From contig NZ_UGIB01000001.1 of NCBI RefSeq assembly GCF_900451005.1, forward strand, positions 1,364,001 through 1,428,000: DNA of 64,000 bases, given 5' to 3'. Numbering within the stretch: position 1 is the first letter of the stretch; each line of letters opens with the position of its first letter. The notes beneath the pieces were generated by a model that saw nothing but the letters and a program-made list of their open reading frames with translations, was not told the origin of the DNA and made no database searches. Source of the stretch: Helicobacter fennelliae (lineage in GTDB: Bacteria > Campylobacterota > Campylobacteria > Campylobacterales > Helicobacteraceae). Below are positions 1 to 9,423 of the stretch, piece by piece. The position numbers and the translations under genes are program-made.

Positions 1-453
1 AATCCCCGTAACAAGCGCGATAGTCAAGCCTGATACCATTAATGCTAGGGCGGTATTTTCTTTGCCCGGCGTTGCGATTTTTACCGCAGCGATTGTTGCG
101 ATCACAAAAAACACCCCATGCATACAGCCAGCTACAAATCGCGCAGCAAGCGTGAGATAAAAATTTGAACTTAAAGCGATAGTGATATTTGCAAGCATAA
201 AAATAAATAAATTTAGCATAAGTTGGTGCTTTCTATCCATGCGACTGATAGGAATAGTAAGTATCGGTGCTCCGATTACAACGCCTACGGCATAAATTGT
301 TACAAGCCAGCCAGCCATAGGTTGAGAAATCCCAAAATATTCTGCAATATCAGGCAATATCCCTGAAACGATAAATTCTGTAACCCCCATACAAAATGCG
401 CTTAAAGCAAGGGCTATGAGTCCTTTTGAAGAATGTGTTTTAGTTTTTGACAC
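1..453 (-). CDS. MFS transporter, DHA1-type drug/solute exporter (C-terminus beyond window)
   Basis: The reverse strand encodes 151 residues from a GTG start at 453 to the window edge without a stop. AAGGA lies 6 nt upstream of the GTG. The protein opens with a short polar tail, then ALALSAFCMGVTEFIVSGIL, a typical first membrane helix of AraJ-like and multidrug MFS exporters. At least four further hydrophobic segments follow. The loop between TM2 and TM3 (IPISRMDRKHQL) matches the MFS motif A position, with a charged R-x-DRK core. Family membership is clear but the substrate cannot be told. It is divergent from the surA-like operon. The alternative is a sugar-efflux member of the same superfamily. 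Confidence 0.85.
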   Translation of the reverse strand, partial: MSKTKTHSSKGLIALALSAFCMGVTEFIVSGILPDIAEYFGISQPMAGWLVTIYAVGVVIGAPILTIPISRMDRKHQLMLNLFIFMLANITIALSSNFYLTLAARFVAGCMHGVFFVIATIAAVKIATPGKENTALALMVSGLTIALVTGI

Positions 454-557
454 GAGAATCCTTAAAATTTGAAAATTGAAATACTAAAGATTTTTGTCTT
501 ATTTTTTACTGAAATTTTAAATCAACCCCAAAGCTCTAAATAGAATTAAGGAAATAA

Positions 558-566
558 TGCTAGAAT
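558..566 (+). promoter_or_regulatory. Extended -10 promoter for the surA-like/lapB-like/rnhA/rnc/aroC operon
   Basis: TGC followed by TAGAAT (561-566) fits the extended -10 box of the housekeeping sigma factor in Campylobacterota. It lies about 30 nt before the ATG at 596, so the leader would be about 23 nt. The downstream genes are nearly contiguous, so this could drive the whole operon. Confidence 0.5.
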
Positions 567-595
567 AAGGCTTATTTTTTCACTTAGGAATTATA

Positions 596-1513
596 ATGAA
601 CCACAAGAGAGCAAAACTATCAATACATTTGGCGCATTTGGCATTTATGGTGAGTTTGGCATTTGTTGTGCTCATGCAAATAGCCCAAGCAGAATCTAGC
701 AATATAGTAGAATCTAGCCATACAAGCAATAAAAACATTGTCGGTGGAATCGCTATAAAAGTCAATGGCGATCCAATCACAATATATGAAATCAAACAAA
801 TCCAATCCAATCATCACCTCACAAAAGAGCAAGCAAGCGAATTTCTAATCGCCCAAAGACTCAAATCCCAAGAAATCGAACGACTCAATATCAAAGTAGA
901 TGATATGCGCATAGATCAAGAGATCGAAGCAATCGCTAGTCAAAATCAAATGACTCATCAGCAGTTTTTAAACGCGCTTTATCAAGAAGGTATAGATTTT
1001 GATACTTACAAAAAGCAGCTCAAAGAACAAATAGAGACGCGAGAGCTTATGCGAAATATTTTGCTTTCATCAGATGTGTCAAATGAGGACAAAATGCGAG
1101 AATATTACAATACACACAAAGATGAATTTATCGCTCCAACAGATGTCCAAACAACGCGCTATGTCTCTAAAGATCCAAAACTCCTTGAGCGCACGATACA
1201 AAATCCAGCAATCAGCCTCAATGGTGTCGAAAAAACAGAAGAAAACATAAAGACAAATTCACTTAATCCGCAAATCGCCCAACTTTTTTCATCACTCAAA
1301 GAAGGTGAGTTTAGCCCAATCCTTGATGCTGGCGGTGGAAATTATGTAAGCTTTTATGTCCAAAAAAAGCATGGCACAGAGGTGATGTCTTTTGATCAAG
1401 CCAAAAACTACATTGCTCAAAAACTCGCCCAAACAAACCAAGAGCAGATTCTCAATGAATACTTTGAAAAAATCAAACTCAAAGCCAAAATAGAATATTT
1501 GAGAGGAGTTTAG
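596..1513 (+). CDS. SurA-like periplasmic peptidyl-prolyl isomerase/chaperone
   Basis: This is a 305-residue exported protein. Residues 1-32 form a signal peptide with cleavage likely after IAQA. The mature part begins with the SurA N-terminal signature (IAIKVNGDPITIYEI, then a helix-rich chaperone region with EQASEFLIAQRLKSQEI). A PpiC-like C-terminal half contains FSPILDAGGGNYVSFYVQKK. The layout resembles C. jejuni Cj1289 and H. pylori HP0659, which are SurA-like outer-membrane-protein chaperones. It is the first gene of a run reaching aroC, 7 bp from the next gene. Isomerase activity is inferred from family only. Confidence 0.8.
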   Translation: MNHKRAKLSIHLAHLAFMVSLAFVVLMQIAQAESSNIVESSHTSNKNIVGGIAIKVNGDPITIYEIKQIQSNHHLTKEQASEFLIAQRLKSQEIERLNIKVDDMRIDQEIEAIASQNQMTHQQFLNALYQEGIDFDTYKKQLKEQIETRELMRNILLSSDVSNEDKMREYYNTHKDEFIAPTDVQTTRYVSKDPKLLERTIQNPAISLNGVEKTEENIKTNSLNPQIAQLFSSLKEGEFSPILDAGGGNYVSFYVQKKHGTEVMSFDQAKNYIAQKLAQTNQEQILNEYFEKIKLKAKIEYLRGV

Positions 1514-1520
1514 CTAAACA

Positions 1521-2570
1521 ATGTCAGAAAATATAGCGTTTTTGTATAGAGATCCTTTATTTGGCATTGCGATTTTTATCGCGATTGTGATTATTTTGGT
1601 TTTTGCTGATTATGGACGCAATAAATACAGACAAAAAAAGCGCGAGATCGCCTTACAAAACTTCACAAAATCTTATGGTGAAGGCTCATTAAGCGATGAA
1701 GTTGTCAAATTTTTATCGCTTGCTAAAAATCCTATTCCACCTTTGTTGTTTTTGGCAAATACCTACTCAAAAGCTGGCGATAGCAATTCTGCGATTAAAA
1801 TCTATCTTGGAATGCTAGAGCAGGTGCATAATTTTCAAGAAAAAATCATCATTCTAGAATCCTTGGGGATCACTTATTTTCAAGCTGGATTTTTGCAAAG
1901 AGCAAAGCATATTTTCTTAGAAATCCTAAAAAACTATCCTCGTAACTCTCAGATTCTGCTTTATTTGATGAGGACTTATGAGAGTATGGGGCAGTATCAA
2001 GAAGCCCTCGATACACTTGAATGCCTTGATGAAGTCGCAACTACAAAACAACGCAAAGATAATGCCATTGTCAAGACATATTTGCATTTTATGCGCTTAA
2101 GCAGTGGTGATATGCTTTCTTTGGAGAAAAAAAATAAAGAAATCATATCGCTTATGCATCGCTGCCAATACATTAACCGCATAGCACTAGGCTATCTGAA
2201 GCTATATGCAAGAGAGTTGTTTTGGCAGGAAGTCAAAACATTTGATAAGGTAAGATTCTGCTATGATTTACTATGGAATATCAATCAAAATGAAATTCCA
2301 TTTGAGGCAATCAAACACCATAGCGACATTATGGATATATATCGCGCAAAAGGCTATATTAAAGACAATAAAGAATGTGCGACTTTCGAGCTTGAGGCAT
2401 TAAGGATTTTGCATCAGCACTCTAGCCAGCAAGGAGATATAACTTTTGAATATCGTTGCGTTCAATGTAAAAATATTTTTCCTTTTGATTCGTATCGTTG
2501 CCCGATATGCGCTCATGTAGGTGAAATGGATTTGGTTCTCAAGCTCAAGGAAAAAACAAGCGTGCAATGA
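1521..2570 (+). CDS. LapB/YciM-like membrane-anchored TPR protein with C-terminal zinc ribbon
   Basis: The 349-residue product has one N-terminal membrane segment (about residues 12-30, FGIAIFIAIVIILVFA), a cytosolic tetratricopeptide array, and a C-terminal metal-binding ribbon (CVQCKNIFPFDSYRCPIC, about residues 312-330). TM plus TPR plus rubredoxin-like ribbon is the architecture of LapB (YciM), which in E. coli tunes LPS synthesis by controlling LpxC turnover. The position matches HP0660 of H. pylori. The stop overlaps rnhA by 4 bp (ATGA), so translation is probably coupled. That it controls LPS here is inference from architecture. Confidence 0.7.
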   Translation: MSENIAFLYRDPLFGIAIFIAIVIILVFADYGRNKYRQKKREIALQNFTKSYGEGSLSDEVVKFLSLAKNPIPPLLFLANTYSKAGDSNSAIKIYLGMLEQVHNFQEKIIILESLGITYFQAGFLQRAKHIFLEILKNYPRNSQILLYLMRTYESMGQYQEALDTLECLDEVATTKQRKDNAIVKTYLHFMRLSSGDMLSLEKKNKEIISLMHRCQYINRIALGYLKLYARELFWQEVKTFDKVRFCYDLLWNINQNEIPFEAIKHHSDIMDIYRAKGYIKDNKECATFELEALRILHQHSSQQGDITFEYRCVQCKNIFPFDSYRCPICAHVGEMDLVLKLKEKTSVQ

Positions 2571-3010
2571 AAGAAATCACTCTCTACACTGATGGCTCAT
2601 CTCTTGGTAATCCCGGTCCTGGAGGGTATTGCGGAATCTTAGTGTATAAAGATACTGAAAAAATTATTCAAGGGGGCGAGCCAATGACAACAAACAATCG
2701 CATGGAGCTTTTGTCTGTGATAGAGTCGCTCAAAGTGCTAAAGCAACCTTGTAAAATCGCTTTATATACGGATTCTCAATATGTCTGCAATGCGATAAAT
2801 CAATGGCTTACAAAATGGGTGCAAAATGATTTCAAAAAAGTCAAAAATATTGATTTGTGGAAAGAATACCTTAATCTATCACAAAAACATAGCATTATCG
2901 CACATTGGATCAAAGGACATAATGGACATGCCATGAATGAGAGATGCGACAAAATAGCAAGAGAGCAAGCCCAAAGCTTTGCACTTCATATCGCAAAAAC
3001 CAATAAATAA
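2567..3010 (+). CDS. rnhA: Ribonuclease HI
   Basis: This 147-residue enzyme cleaves the RNA strand of RNA-DNA hybrids. The four metal-binding acidic residues are visible: Asp9 in YTDGS, Glu47 in NNRMELL, Asp69 in YTDSQY and Asp128 in NERCD. The catalytic-loop His118 is in KGHNGH. Length is close to the E. coli enzyme (155), without a hybrid-binding domain. The ATG overlaps the end of the upstream TPR gene by 4 bp. rnhA-rnc adjacency is conserved in Helicobacter (HP0661-HP0662). Confidence 0.95.
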   Translation: MKEITLYTDGSSLGNPGPGGYCGILVYKDTEKIIQGGEPMTTNNRMELLSVIESLKVLKQPCKIALYTDSQYVCNAINQWLTKWVQNDFKKVKNIDLWKEYLNLSQKHSIIAHWIKGHNGHAMNERCDKIAREQAQSFALHIAKTNK

Positions 3011-3026
3011 AATATTAAAGGTTACT

Positions 3027-3725
3027 ATGGATTCTATAACACGATTTCAAAACAACATAAACTACCATTTCAAAAACAAACAGCTTCTCATCGAAGCCCT
3101 CACGCATAGAAGTGCCAAAAAATATAATGCCAACAAACACAATAACGAGCGTTTAGAATTTTTAGGTGATGCGGTGCTTGATCTCATTATCGGGGAATAT
3201 TTGTTTTGTAAATTTCCACAGCATAATGAAGGCAAACTCTCAAAAATGCGCTCATCTCTAGTCAATGAAGAAAGCTTTGCAAAAATCGCTAGAAATATAC
3301 ACATCGGGGATATTCTTATCCTCTCTCAAAGTGAGGAGCAAAACAATGGACGCAATAAAAACTCACTCCTCTCTGATGCGTTTGAGGCTATAATGGGCGC
3401 GCTATACCTTGAAGCTGGGATTGAAAAAGTCAAAGAAATTATATATAAATTGCTTGATACTTTGTATCCAAATATGAATATGGATAATCTTTTTATGGAT
3501 TACAAAACAGCCCTGCAAGAAATCACCCAAGCGCGCTTTGGAAGCATTCCTGTATATAAACTCATCGATGAAAAAGGACCTGATCATGATAAAAAATTTG
3601 CTATGCAGATTCTGATTGAAGATATTATCTATGCGACAGCGATAGGGAATTCCAAAAAAAACGCCCAGCAATCATGCGCAAAAATCGCATATCTCAAAAT
3701 CACAAAACAAGAGGATAATCAATGA
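3027..3725 (+). CDS. rnc: Ribonuclease III
   Basis: The 232-residue product has the RNase III domain ([19 protein letters not shown], the signature with metal-binding Glu and Asp, and a second acidic patch in [18 protein letters not shown]). A C-terminal double-stranded-RNA-binding domain follows ([15 protein letters not shown] through [13 protein letters not shown]). It processes rRNA precursors and structured transcripts. I chose ATG 3027 because AAAGG lies 5 nt upstream and the protein then starts like other family members. An in-frame ATG at 2979 would overlap rnhA by 32 bp and lacks a good ribosome binding site. The 3' end overlaps aroC by 4 bp. Confidence 0.94.
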   Translation: MDSITRFQNNINYHFKNKQLLIEALTHRSAKKYNANKHNNERLEFLGDAVLDLIIGEYLFCKFPQHNEGKLSKMRSSLVNEESFAKIARNIHIGDILILSQSEEQNNGRNKNSLLSDAFEAIMGALYLEAGIEKVKEIIYKLLDTLYPNMNMDNLFMDYKTALQEITQARFGSIPVYKLIDEKGPDHDKKFAMQILIEDIIYATAIGNSKKNAQQSCAKIAYLKITKQEDNQ

Positions 3726-4813
3726 ATACTTTTGGAGAAGCACTTAGAGTTACGACATTTGGAGAATCTCATGGCGCAGGGATTGGCTGTGTGATTGATG
3801 GTTTTCCTTCTGGCATACATATCAATACAAACCTTATTAATCACGACTTGCAAAGACGACAAGGAGGCAAAAATCGCTATACAACTCAACGCAAAGAAGA
3901 TGATTGCTTTGAGATACTAAGCGGGGTATTTGAAGGGGTAAGCACCGGAATGCCAATCGCACTTTTTGTCAAAAACACCAACACAAAATCAAAAGATTAT
4001 GACAATATCAAAGATATTTTTCGCCCCGGACATGCGGATTTTAGCTACTTTGTGAAATATGGATTAAGGGATTATCGAGGCGGGGGAAGAAGCTCTGCAA
4101 GAGAAAGCGTGGCAAGGGTCGCAAGTGGGGCATTTGCAAAAATGCTTCTTGGAGAATTTGGGATTATTTGTGAGAGTGGGATTCTGGGCGTTGGCGAATG
4201 TATGGGTGAGAGTATAGATTTTGATTTCGCTAGGGAGAGTGAAATCTTTGCTCTTGATAAACAAAAAGAGTCAATCCAAAAAGATCTCATTATGCATGCG
4301 CGTAGCACTCACGATAGTATCGGTGGTTGCGCTCTTATTAGAGCTTTTGGTAATAAAAAAATCCTGCAAGGACTCGGAGAGCCGTTGTATTACAAGCTTG
4401 ATGGCGCAATCGGGGCTATGATGATGGGGCTTAATGGTGTCAAAGCCGTGGAGATAGGAGATGGTATCGCCGCATCACAAACATGCGGAAGTCGCAATAA
4501 TGATATGATGAATGAAAATGGATTTTTGAGTAATCACGCAGGCGGGATTCTAGGCGGGATTACCACAGGCGAGGAGATCAATGTGCGGGTGTATTTCAAG
4601 CCGACTCCAAGTATATTTGCTATGCAACAGACAATCGATATTTATGGTAATAAACAAGACTTTGAACTCAAAGGTAGGCACGATCCTTGTATTGCTGTGA
4701 GAGGTAGTGTGGTGTGCGAAAGTATGCTTGCATTGATTTTGGCAGATATGCTCTTGCTTCATACCAAATCAAGCCTTGCAAATCTTAAAAAAATTTATGC
4801 GGAATTTAAATAG
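3722..4813 (+). CDS. aroC: Chorismate synthase
   Basis: This 363-residue enzyme catalyses the last shikimate-pathway step, converting EPSP to chorismate with reduced FMN. Family signatures are clear: [20 protein letters not shown] near the N-terminus, [20 protein letters not shown] and [19 protein letters not shown] in the middle, and [18 protein letters not shown] near the C-terminus. The length is normal. It is the last gene of the operon (4-bp overlap with rnc) and is followed by a structured noncoding repeat, as HP0663 follows HP0662 in H. pylori. Confidence 0.96.
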   Translation: MNTFGEALRVTTFGESHGAGIGCVIDGFPSGIHINTNLINHDLQRRQGGKNRYTTQRKEDDCFEILSGVFEGVSTGMPIALFVKNTNTKSKDYDNIKDIFRPGHADFSYFVKYGLRDYRGGGRSSARESVARVASGAFAKMLLGEFGIICESGILGVGECMGESIDFDFARESEIFALDKQKESIQKDLIMHARSTHDSIGGCALIRAFGNKKILQGLGEPLYYKLDGAIGAMMMGLNGVKAVEIGDGIAASQTCGSRNNDMMNENGFLSNHAGGILGGITTGEEINVRVYFKPTPSIFAMQQTIDIYGNKQDFELKGRHDPCIAVRGSVVCESMLALILADMLLLHTKSSLANLKKIYAEFK

Positions 4814-4986
4814 AATCTAAATCTTCTCTTTTGAGTATATTTTAGGGAGTTTGAAATTTTTAGCCTGCGATGAACTTCTATGTTACACTTTTTTGTGTTT
4901 TTGCTTGCCTAAAAATTTCTACACAACTCCAAAATCTGCCTAAAAATAGAGGATTTTTTTTACGCCCATTTGTGTTTGCATAGATT
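4811..4986 (+). repeat. Structured dispersed noncoding repeat, copy 1
   Basis: This fills most of the 302-bp gap between aroC and putA and recurs at 51045 and 62696 in the same orientation. The core AGGGAGTTTGAAATTTTTAG is identical in all copies. Arms are nested and complementary: outer AAATCTTCT with AGAGGATTT (one G-U pair), middle GGAGTT with AACTCC, inner GAAATTTTTAG with CTAAAAATTTC. The open reading frame inside it is not conserved in copy 3, so it is not coding. Confidence 0.85.
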
Positions 4987-5115
4987 CCAGAATCTATGCA
5001 AATGAGAATATGTATTTTAATTAGGCTTAAGTTAGATTATGCTAGCGTAGATTCTACATTTTCTAATAAGTTTTAGATTCTGATGCTACTCAAACTTATC
5101 CACAAGGAGGCAATG

Positions 5116-8100
5116 ATGAAAAAAGAGACCATTACACAAGCCTTGGAGCTAGCCCAAAAACTTCAAGAACAAATCACGCTTCACATCTCAGCCACAGAAA
5201 AAGCATTTCACAAAAAAATGCAAAAACTCCTCAATAATCCAAAAAGTAAAGTCATGCTTATCGAGCTTTTGGATAGAAGCTTTCGATGCCAAAACAAAAG
5301 AGCAAGCTTTGATTTTATTGAGCAGACACTCAAAAAATACGGCATAGCAGATTTTTTTACCCCTATTGAAAAAACCCTGCTTTTTGTGTTTTTGACTTTT
5401 GGAAAGCTAGCCCCAAGGCTTAGCGTGCCATTTTTTGTCAAGCATGTGCGAGATGATACAAGAGGCATGGTGCTTGATAGTAGTTCGGATTTTTTGCAAT
5501 CCCACATCAAAAAACGTCAAGCACAAAATATCACACTTAATGTAAATCTTATCGGTGAGGAAGTGCTCGGAGAAGCAGAATCCAAATACAGAATCCAAAA
5601 ATACCAAGAAGCACTTAAATCAAGCTATATCACTTATATTTCAATCAAAATCACAACAATTTTTAGCCAAATCAATATCCTTGATTTTGAATACTCTAAG
5701 GCAGAGATTGTAAAGCGACTTGATTATTTGTATGGAATCGCTTTGAGCGAAGAAAAAACCCAAAATATTCCAAAATTTATCAATCTTGATATGGAGGAAT
5801 TCAAAGATTTGGAGCTTACCGTGAGCGCATTTATGGAATCCATTGCTAAATTTCCAAATCTAAATGCCGGAATTGTGCTTCAGGCGTATATTCCGGATTC
5901 TTTTAGATACCTCAAAATCCTGCATACATTTTCAAAACAACGCGTGCAAAATGGCGCAAAACCTATCAAAATCCGCTTTGTCAAAGGAGCAAATATGGAA
6001 TCTGAGGAGACCATAGCTTCTCAAAAAGGCTGGGCTTGTCCGACATTTGATAAAAAAATTGATACAGATTCTAACTACAACAAAATGCTTGAATTTATCT
6101 TAGAAGATGAAAATTATAAATACATAAATATCGGCATAGCTAGCCATAATATCTTTGAGATTGCTTATGCTTACACAAGGATTTCTCAAGAAAACGCGCT
6201 TGAATTTTTTACATTTGAAATGCTTGAGGGAATGAGTATGCAAGCAAGTTTTGAGCTTGCAAAAATCCATAAGCTTATCTTGTATGCGCCAGTGTGTGAT
6301 GAATCGCATTTCAACAACGCGATTGCGTATTTGGTGCGTAGGCTTGATGAAAATACAAGTGAAGATAATTTTATGCGCTATTTTTTTAATCTTCATGTCG
6401 GTGATGTAAATTGGGAGCTTCAAAAAAAGATATTTTTGGAGGCGATAAATGGTATAGCAGTGCTTGATAACTCTACACGCAGAATCCAAAATAGAAATCT
6501 CAAATCTCAAACCAAAAGCTCATTTGAGACGCATAGCTTTGTCAATGAGCCTGATACGGATTTTGTTTTGCCCCAAAATAGAGCATGGGCTCAACAAATC
6601 AAAGCCAAATACCAGAATCCAATATGCATGGAAGTCTATCCTGTGCTAGCCCAAATCGCACAAAAAGACACACAAAAAACAACAAATACACAAAAAATCT
6701 ATGACAAAATCCACAACAAACACATCGCTAATCTCACTCTAGCAGACAAACAGACAATCCAAAATGCCATAGAAGTCGCTTCAAAGAGTGATTTTTCTAA
6801 TCTATCACACAAAGACATTTATGCTACTTTGGCAAAAGTAGCACAGCTTATACGCGAGCGAAGGGGCGATTTGCTAGGGATTGCGGCATTAGAGGTTGGC
6901 AAAACATTTGCAGAAGTGGATAGTGAAGTAAGTGAGGCGATTGATTTTTTGGAGTTTTATCCATATTCACTTCAAGTGCTCAAAGAGCAGAATCCAAAAA
7001 CTTCTTTTACCGCTAAGGGCATTGGCGTTGTGATTGCGCCTTGGAATTTTCCTATTGGCATTTCCGTAGGCACGATTGCTGCACCATTGGCTGCTGGCAA
7101 TAAAGTCATTTACAAGCCTTCGACATTAAGCGCGCTTTGTGGATTGATGGTTTGTGAGTGTTTTTGGGACGCTGGGATTCCAAAAGATGCACTTATCTAT
7201 CTGCCCTCAAAAGGAAGTGATATATCACAACACCTTCTTTCAAATCCACTTATCCAATTTGCCGTGCTTACAGGTGGCGAAGAGACTGCATATAAGATTC
7301 TAGAATCTAACCCGACATTGCAGCTTAGCGCAGAGACAGGAGGCAAAAACGCCACAATCGTTACAAAAATGGCAGATAGAGATCAGGCTATAAAAAATAT
7401 TATCCATTCAGCTTTTTCAAATTCTGGGCAAAAATGCTCGGCGACATCGCTATTAATCCTTGAAGAAGAAGTTTATAATGATGAAACATTTAAGCAAACG
7501 CTTGTTGATGCGGCAAAATCTATGAGTGTTGGCGATCCATTTGAATTCAAAAACAAAATCGGCACGCTTGCAAATGAGCCTGACACAAAGCTCAAAAAAG
7601 CCATTGATGAATTGAGGGATTATGAATATTGGGCGTTGAAGCCAAAATTTTTGCATAATAATAAAAAACTTATGACGCCGGGTATCAAATACGGAACAAA
7701 AGTTGGTGATTTTACTCATCAAACCGAACTTTTTGCGCCACTTCTCACGGTGATGTGTGCTAAAAATCTAGATGACGCACTATATATCGCAAACTCCACT
7801 GGATATGGGCTTACAAGTGCGCTAGAATCTCTTGATGAGCGCGAATGGGAATATTATATCAATCGCATCGAAGCTGGAAATATTTATATCAATAAACCCT
7901 CAACTGGCGCGATTGTCCTAAGGCAGCCATTTGGTGGGGTGAAAAAAAGCGCCATTGGCTTTGGGCGCAAGGTTGGGATTTTTAACTACATTACGCAATT
8001 TTTGCATATCACGCAAGATGAGCCAGATGGGCATCTCACAGATACAATTATAGAGCCAAAAATAAAGCGACTCCTAGAATCTAGTGAGATTGACACAGCC

Positions 8101-8655
8101 CAAAAAGAAGCACTAAAGATAGCACTTATGATGACAAAAAGCTATGTGTATCATCGCAATAATGAATTTAACACGCAAAAAGATTATGTCAAAATCCGAG
8201 GCGAGGATAATCTTTTTTCTTACACGCACATTGCTAATATGGCATATCGATACAGCAAAAATGACAGCTTGCAAGATATTTTGGGGGTGATTATCGGGGC
8301 GCAAGTCTCAAAAACCCCGCTTACAATAAGCTTCAAAGAGCATGATAAAAATTTAGATTTTGCTTATCAGAATCTTGAAAAAATGGGACTTCATGGAGAT
8401 TTTGTCAAAGAAAGTGATGAAAGCTTTGCTTCCAAAATATCAGAATTTGAGCGCATTCGATATATGGATATTGCAGATTCTCATCATATCATTTACCAAA
8501 AAGCCGCACAATATGCAAAAGTCATCATCAAAGACAAGCCTATTTTAAATGGACGCTTTGAGCTTTTGTATTATTATAATGAAAAGTCAGTTAGCATTTC
8601 ATACCATCGTTATGGGAATCTAGGTGCACGAGCTTTGCAATCTTTGAAGGACTAA
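5116..8655 (+). CDS. putA: Bifunctional proline dehydrogenase / pyrroline-5-carboxylate dehydrogenase
   Basis: PutA oxidises proline to glutamate in two steps on one chain of 1179 residues. The N-terminal half carries the FAD-dependent proline dehydrogenase barrel (KIRFVKGANMESEE, FEMLEGMSMQASF). The second half is an aldehyde dehydrogenase with NAD site residues in VVIAPWNFPIGI, general base Glu740 in SAETGGKN and catalytic Cys774 in SGQKCSA. A C-terminal extension of about 180 residues follows. There is no N-terminal ribbon-helix-helix, so unlike E. coli PutA it should not act as its own repressor. Start 5116 is 5 nt after AAGGAGG (5104-5110). ATG 5113 and 5083 are also in frame. The size matches HP0056. 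No putP is adjacent. Confidence 0.95.
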   Translation: MKKETITQALELAQKLQEQITLHISATEKAFHKKMQKLLNNPKSKVMLIELLDRSFRCQNKRASFDFIEQTLKKYGIADFFTPIEKTLLFVFLTFGKLAPRLSVPFFVKHVRDDTRGMVLDSSSDFLQSHIKKRQAQNITLNVNLIGEEVLGEAESKYRIQKYQEALKSSYITYISIKITTIFSQINILDFEYSKAEIVKRLDYLYGIALSEEKTQNIPKFINLDMEEFKDLELTVSAFMESIAKFPNLNAGIVLQAYIPDSFRYLKILHTFSKQRVQNGAKPIKIRFVKGANMESEETIASQKGWACPTFDKKIDTDSNYNKMLEFILEDENYKYINIGIASHNIFEIAYAYTRISQENALEFFTFEMLEGMSMQASFELAKIHKLILYAPVCDESHFNNAIAYLVRRLDENTSEDNFMRYFFNLHVGDVNWELQKKIFLEAINGIAVLDNSTRRIQNRNLKSQTKSSFETHSFVNEPDTDFVLPQNRAWAQQIKAKYQNPICMEVYPVLAQIAQKDTQKTTNTQKIYDKIHNKHIANLTLADKQTIQNAIEVASKSDFSNLSHKDIYATLAKVAQLIRERRGDLLGIAALEVGKTFAEVDSEVSEAIDFLEFYPYSLQVLKEQNPKTSFTAKGIGVVIAPWNFPIGISVGTIAAPLAAGNKVIYKPSTLSALCGLMVCECFWDAGIPKDALIYLPSKGSDISQHLLSNPLIQFAVLTGGEETAYKILESNPTLQLSAETGGKNATIVTKMADRDQAIKNIIHSAFSNSGQKCSATSLLILEEEVYNDETFKQTLVDAAKSMSVGDPFEFKNKIGTLANEPDTKLKKAIDELRDYEYWALKPKFLHNNKKLMTPGIKYGTKVGDFTHQTELFAPLLTVMCAKNLDDALYIANSTGYGLTSALESLDEREWEYYINRIEAGNIYINKPSTGAIVLRQPFGGVKKSAIGFGRKVGIFNYITQFLHITQDEPDGHLTDTIIEPKIKRLLESSEIDTAQKEALKIALMMTKSYVYHRNNEFNTQKDYVKIRGEDNLFSYTHIANMAYRYSKNDSLQDILGVIIGAQVSKTPLTISFKEHDKNLDFAYQNLEKMGLHGDFVKESDESFASKISEFERIRYMDIADSHHIIYQKAAQYAKVIIKDKPILNGRFELLYYYNEKSVSISYHRYGNLGARALQSLKD

Positions 8656-8691
8656 AGCACAATAGAGAAGTCTATAAGCAAGCAGGCTTTG

Positions 8692-8730
8692 ACTAAAGCG
8701 TGAGGTATTTTAACTAAAGCGTGAGGCATT
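8692..8730 (+). repeat. Tandem 21-bp repeat after putA
   Basis: ACTAAAGCGTGAGG occurs twice, 21 bp apart (8692 and 8713), with a shorter echo at 8651. The repeat sits between the putA stop and the end of the opposite-strand DUF721 gene. I see no hairpin or coding function. Confidence 0.6.
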
Positions 8731-8757
8731 GAGGCTACAAATTTGTTAAATGCAAGA

Positions 8758-9243
8758 TTATTTGGGCGCGGAATTATTCAAACACAAAATAAGCGAGCGG
8801 ATTTCTTCAAATTTTTGATAGATTTGCTTGTCTTTGGCAAGATTTTTAAATGTGCCATTGGAGTGTTCGCTAAAGCATTGATTATCTTGCTTGATAGGTG
8901 TCTGATAATATTCAAGGATATTTTTTGGCACCCAAGCTTGCACTTCTAGTGCTTCGATAGTTGGAGTCTTGATAATCTCACTAAAAAGCTCTTGATGTTC
9001 TTTTAAACAAGATATTATTTGATTTTTTCTATAATGATTAAATTCGCTTGCATAGCTTGGGTGATTGAAGCAAAAGAGAATCTTTGGGGGCTTGTAAGTG
9101 ATTTTGAGAATGTTTTTTTGCATATCAAGCGGGAGGACTAATTTTAGACTTTCTAGGTTTTTGCGCGTTTGCAATCGCTTTGCGAGTTGCTGGTATTGTG
9201 TGTTTTGTAATAATTCGGAGAGGATATGTTTCGTATTTTTCAT
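8758..9243 (-). CDS. DUF721 (DciA-like) protein
   Basis: The 161-residue product begins MKNTKHILSELLQ and contains FCFNHPSYASEFNHYRKNQI, matching DUF721-type proteins of Campylobacterota. The family includes DciA, a helicase loader or operator, but that function is not proved here. The reading frame is open further upstream to 9429, but those 62 codons look like non-protein sequence, so I place the start at ATG 9243. There is no Shine-Dalgarno. Instead TGCTACAAT (extended -10) lies so close that transcription would begin on the A of ATG, suggesting a leaderless mRNA. The start overlaps the divergent lipoprotein gene by 18 bp. Confidence 0.6.
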   Translation of the reverse strand: MKNTKHILSELLQNTQYQQLAKRLQTRKNLESLKLVLPLDMQKNILKITYKPPKILFCFNHPSYASEFNHYRKNQIISCLKEHQELFSEIIKTPTIEALEVQAWVPKNILEYYQTPIKQDNQCFSEHSNGTFKNLAKDKQIYQKFEEIRSLILCLNNSAPK

Positions 9244-9384
9244 TTGGCTATTGTAGCATATTTTTTGTGTGTTTGTGCGGGTTGCGCGGTCAAAACAGAT
9301 CCATATTATGGCGATCCAAGCAATGCAAGAGGTTTTGATGATTTGAGTAATTTTGGTAGTGGAACTTCTGTGATTTCTGAGTAA
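9226..9384 (+). CDS. Small predicted lipoprotein (52 aa)
   Basis: ATG 9226 follows a good ribosome binding site (GGAGAGG) and opens a 52-codon frame to TAA 9382. The protein starts MFRIFHLAIVAYFLCVCAGC, a short signal peptide ending in a lipobox with the lipidation Cys at residue 20. The mature part is only about 33 residues, polar and rich in Gly, Ser and Asp (YYGDPSNARGFDDLSNFG). It lies 40 bp before nadB on the same strand and overlaps the divergent DUF721 start. No function can be assigned. Evidence is the ribosome binding site plus the lipobox. Confidence 0.7.
   Translation: MFRIFHLAIVAYFLCVCAGCAVKTDPYYGDPSNARGFDDLSNFGSGTSVISE
9250..9258 (-). promoter_or_regulatory. Extended -10 placing the DUF721 transcript start at its ATG
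   Basis: On the minus strand TGC-TACAAT ends at 9250, with six nucleotides before the ATG at 9243-9241. A standard -10 to start-site distance puts +1 on the ATG itself. Confidence 0.4.
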
Positions 9385-9423
9385 GCATAAGTAAGCAAGA
9401 AAATAAATCATTGGGATAAAGTT

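Noticed and set aside
2979-3026. Upstream start for rnc at 2979
   Set aside because: It would overlap rnhA by 32 bp with no ribosome binding site. ATG 3027 has AAAGG and the family-typical N-terminus.
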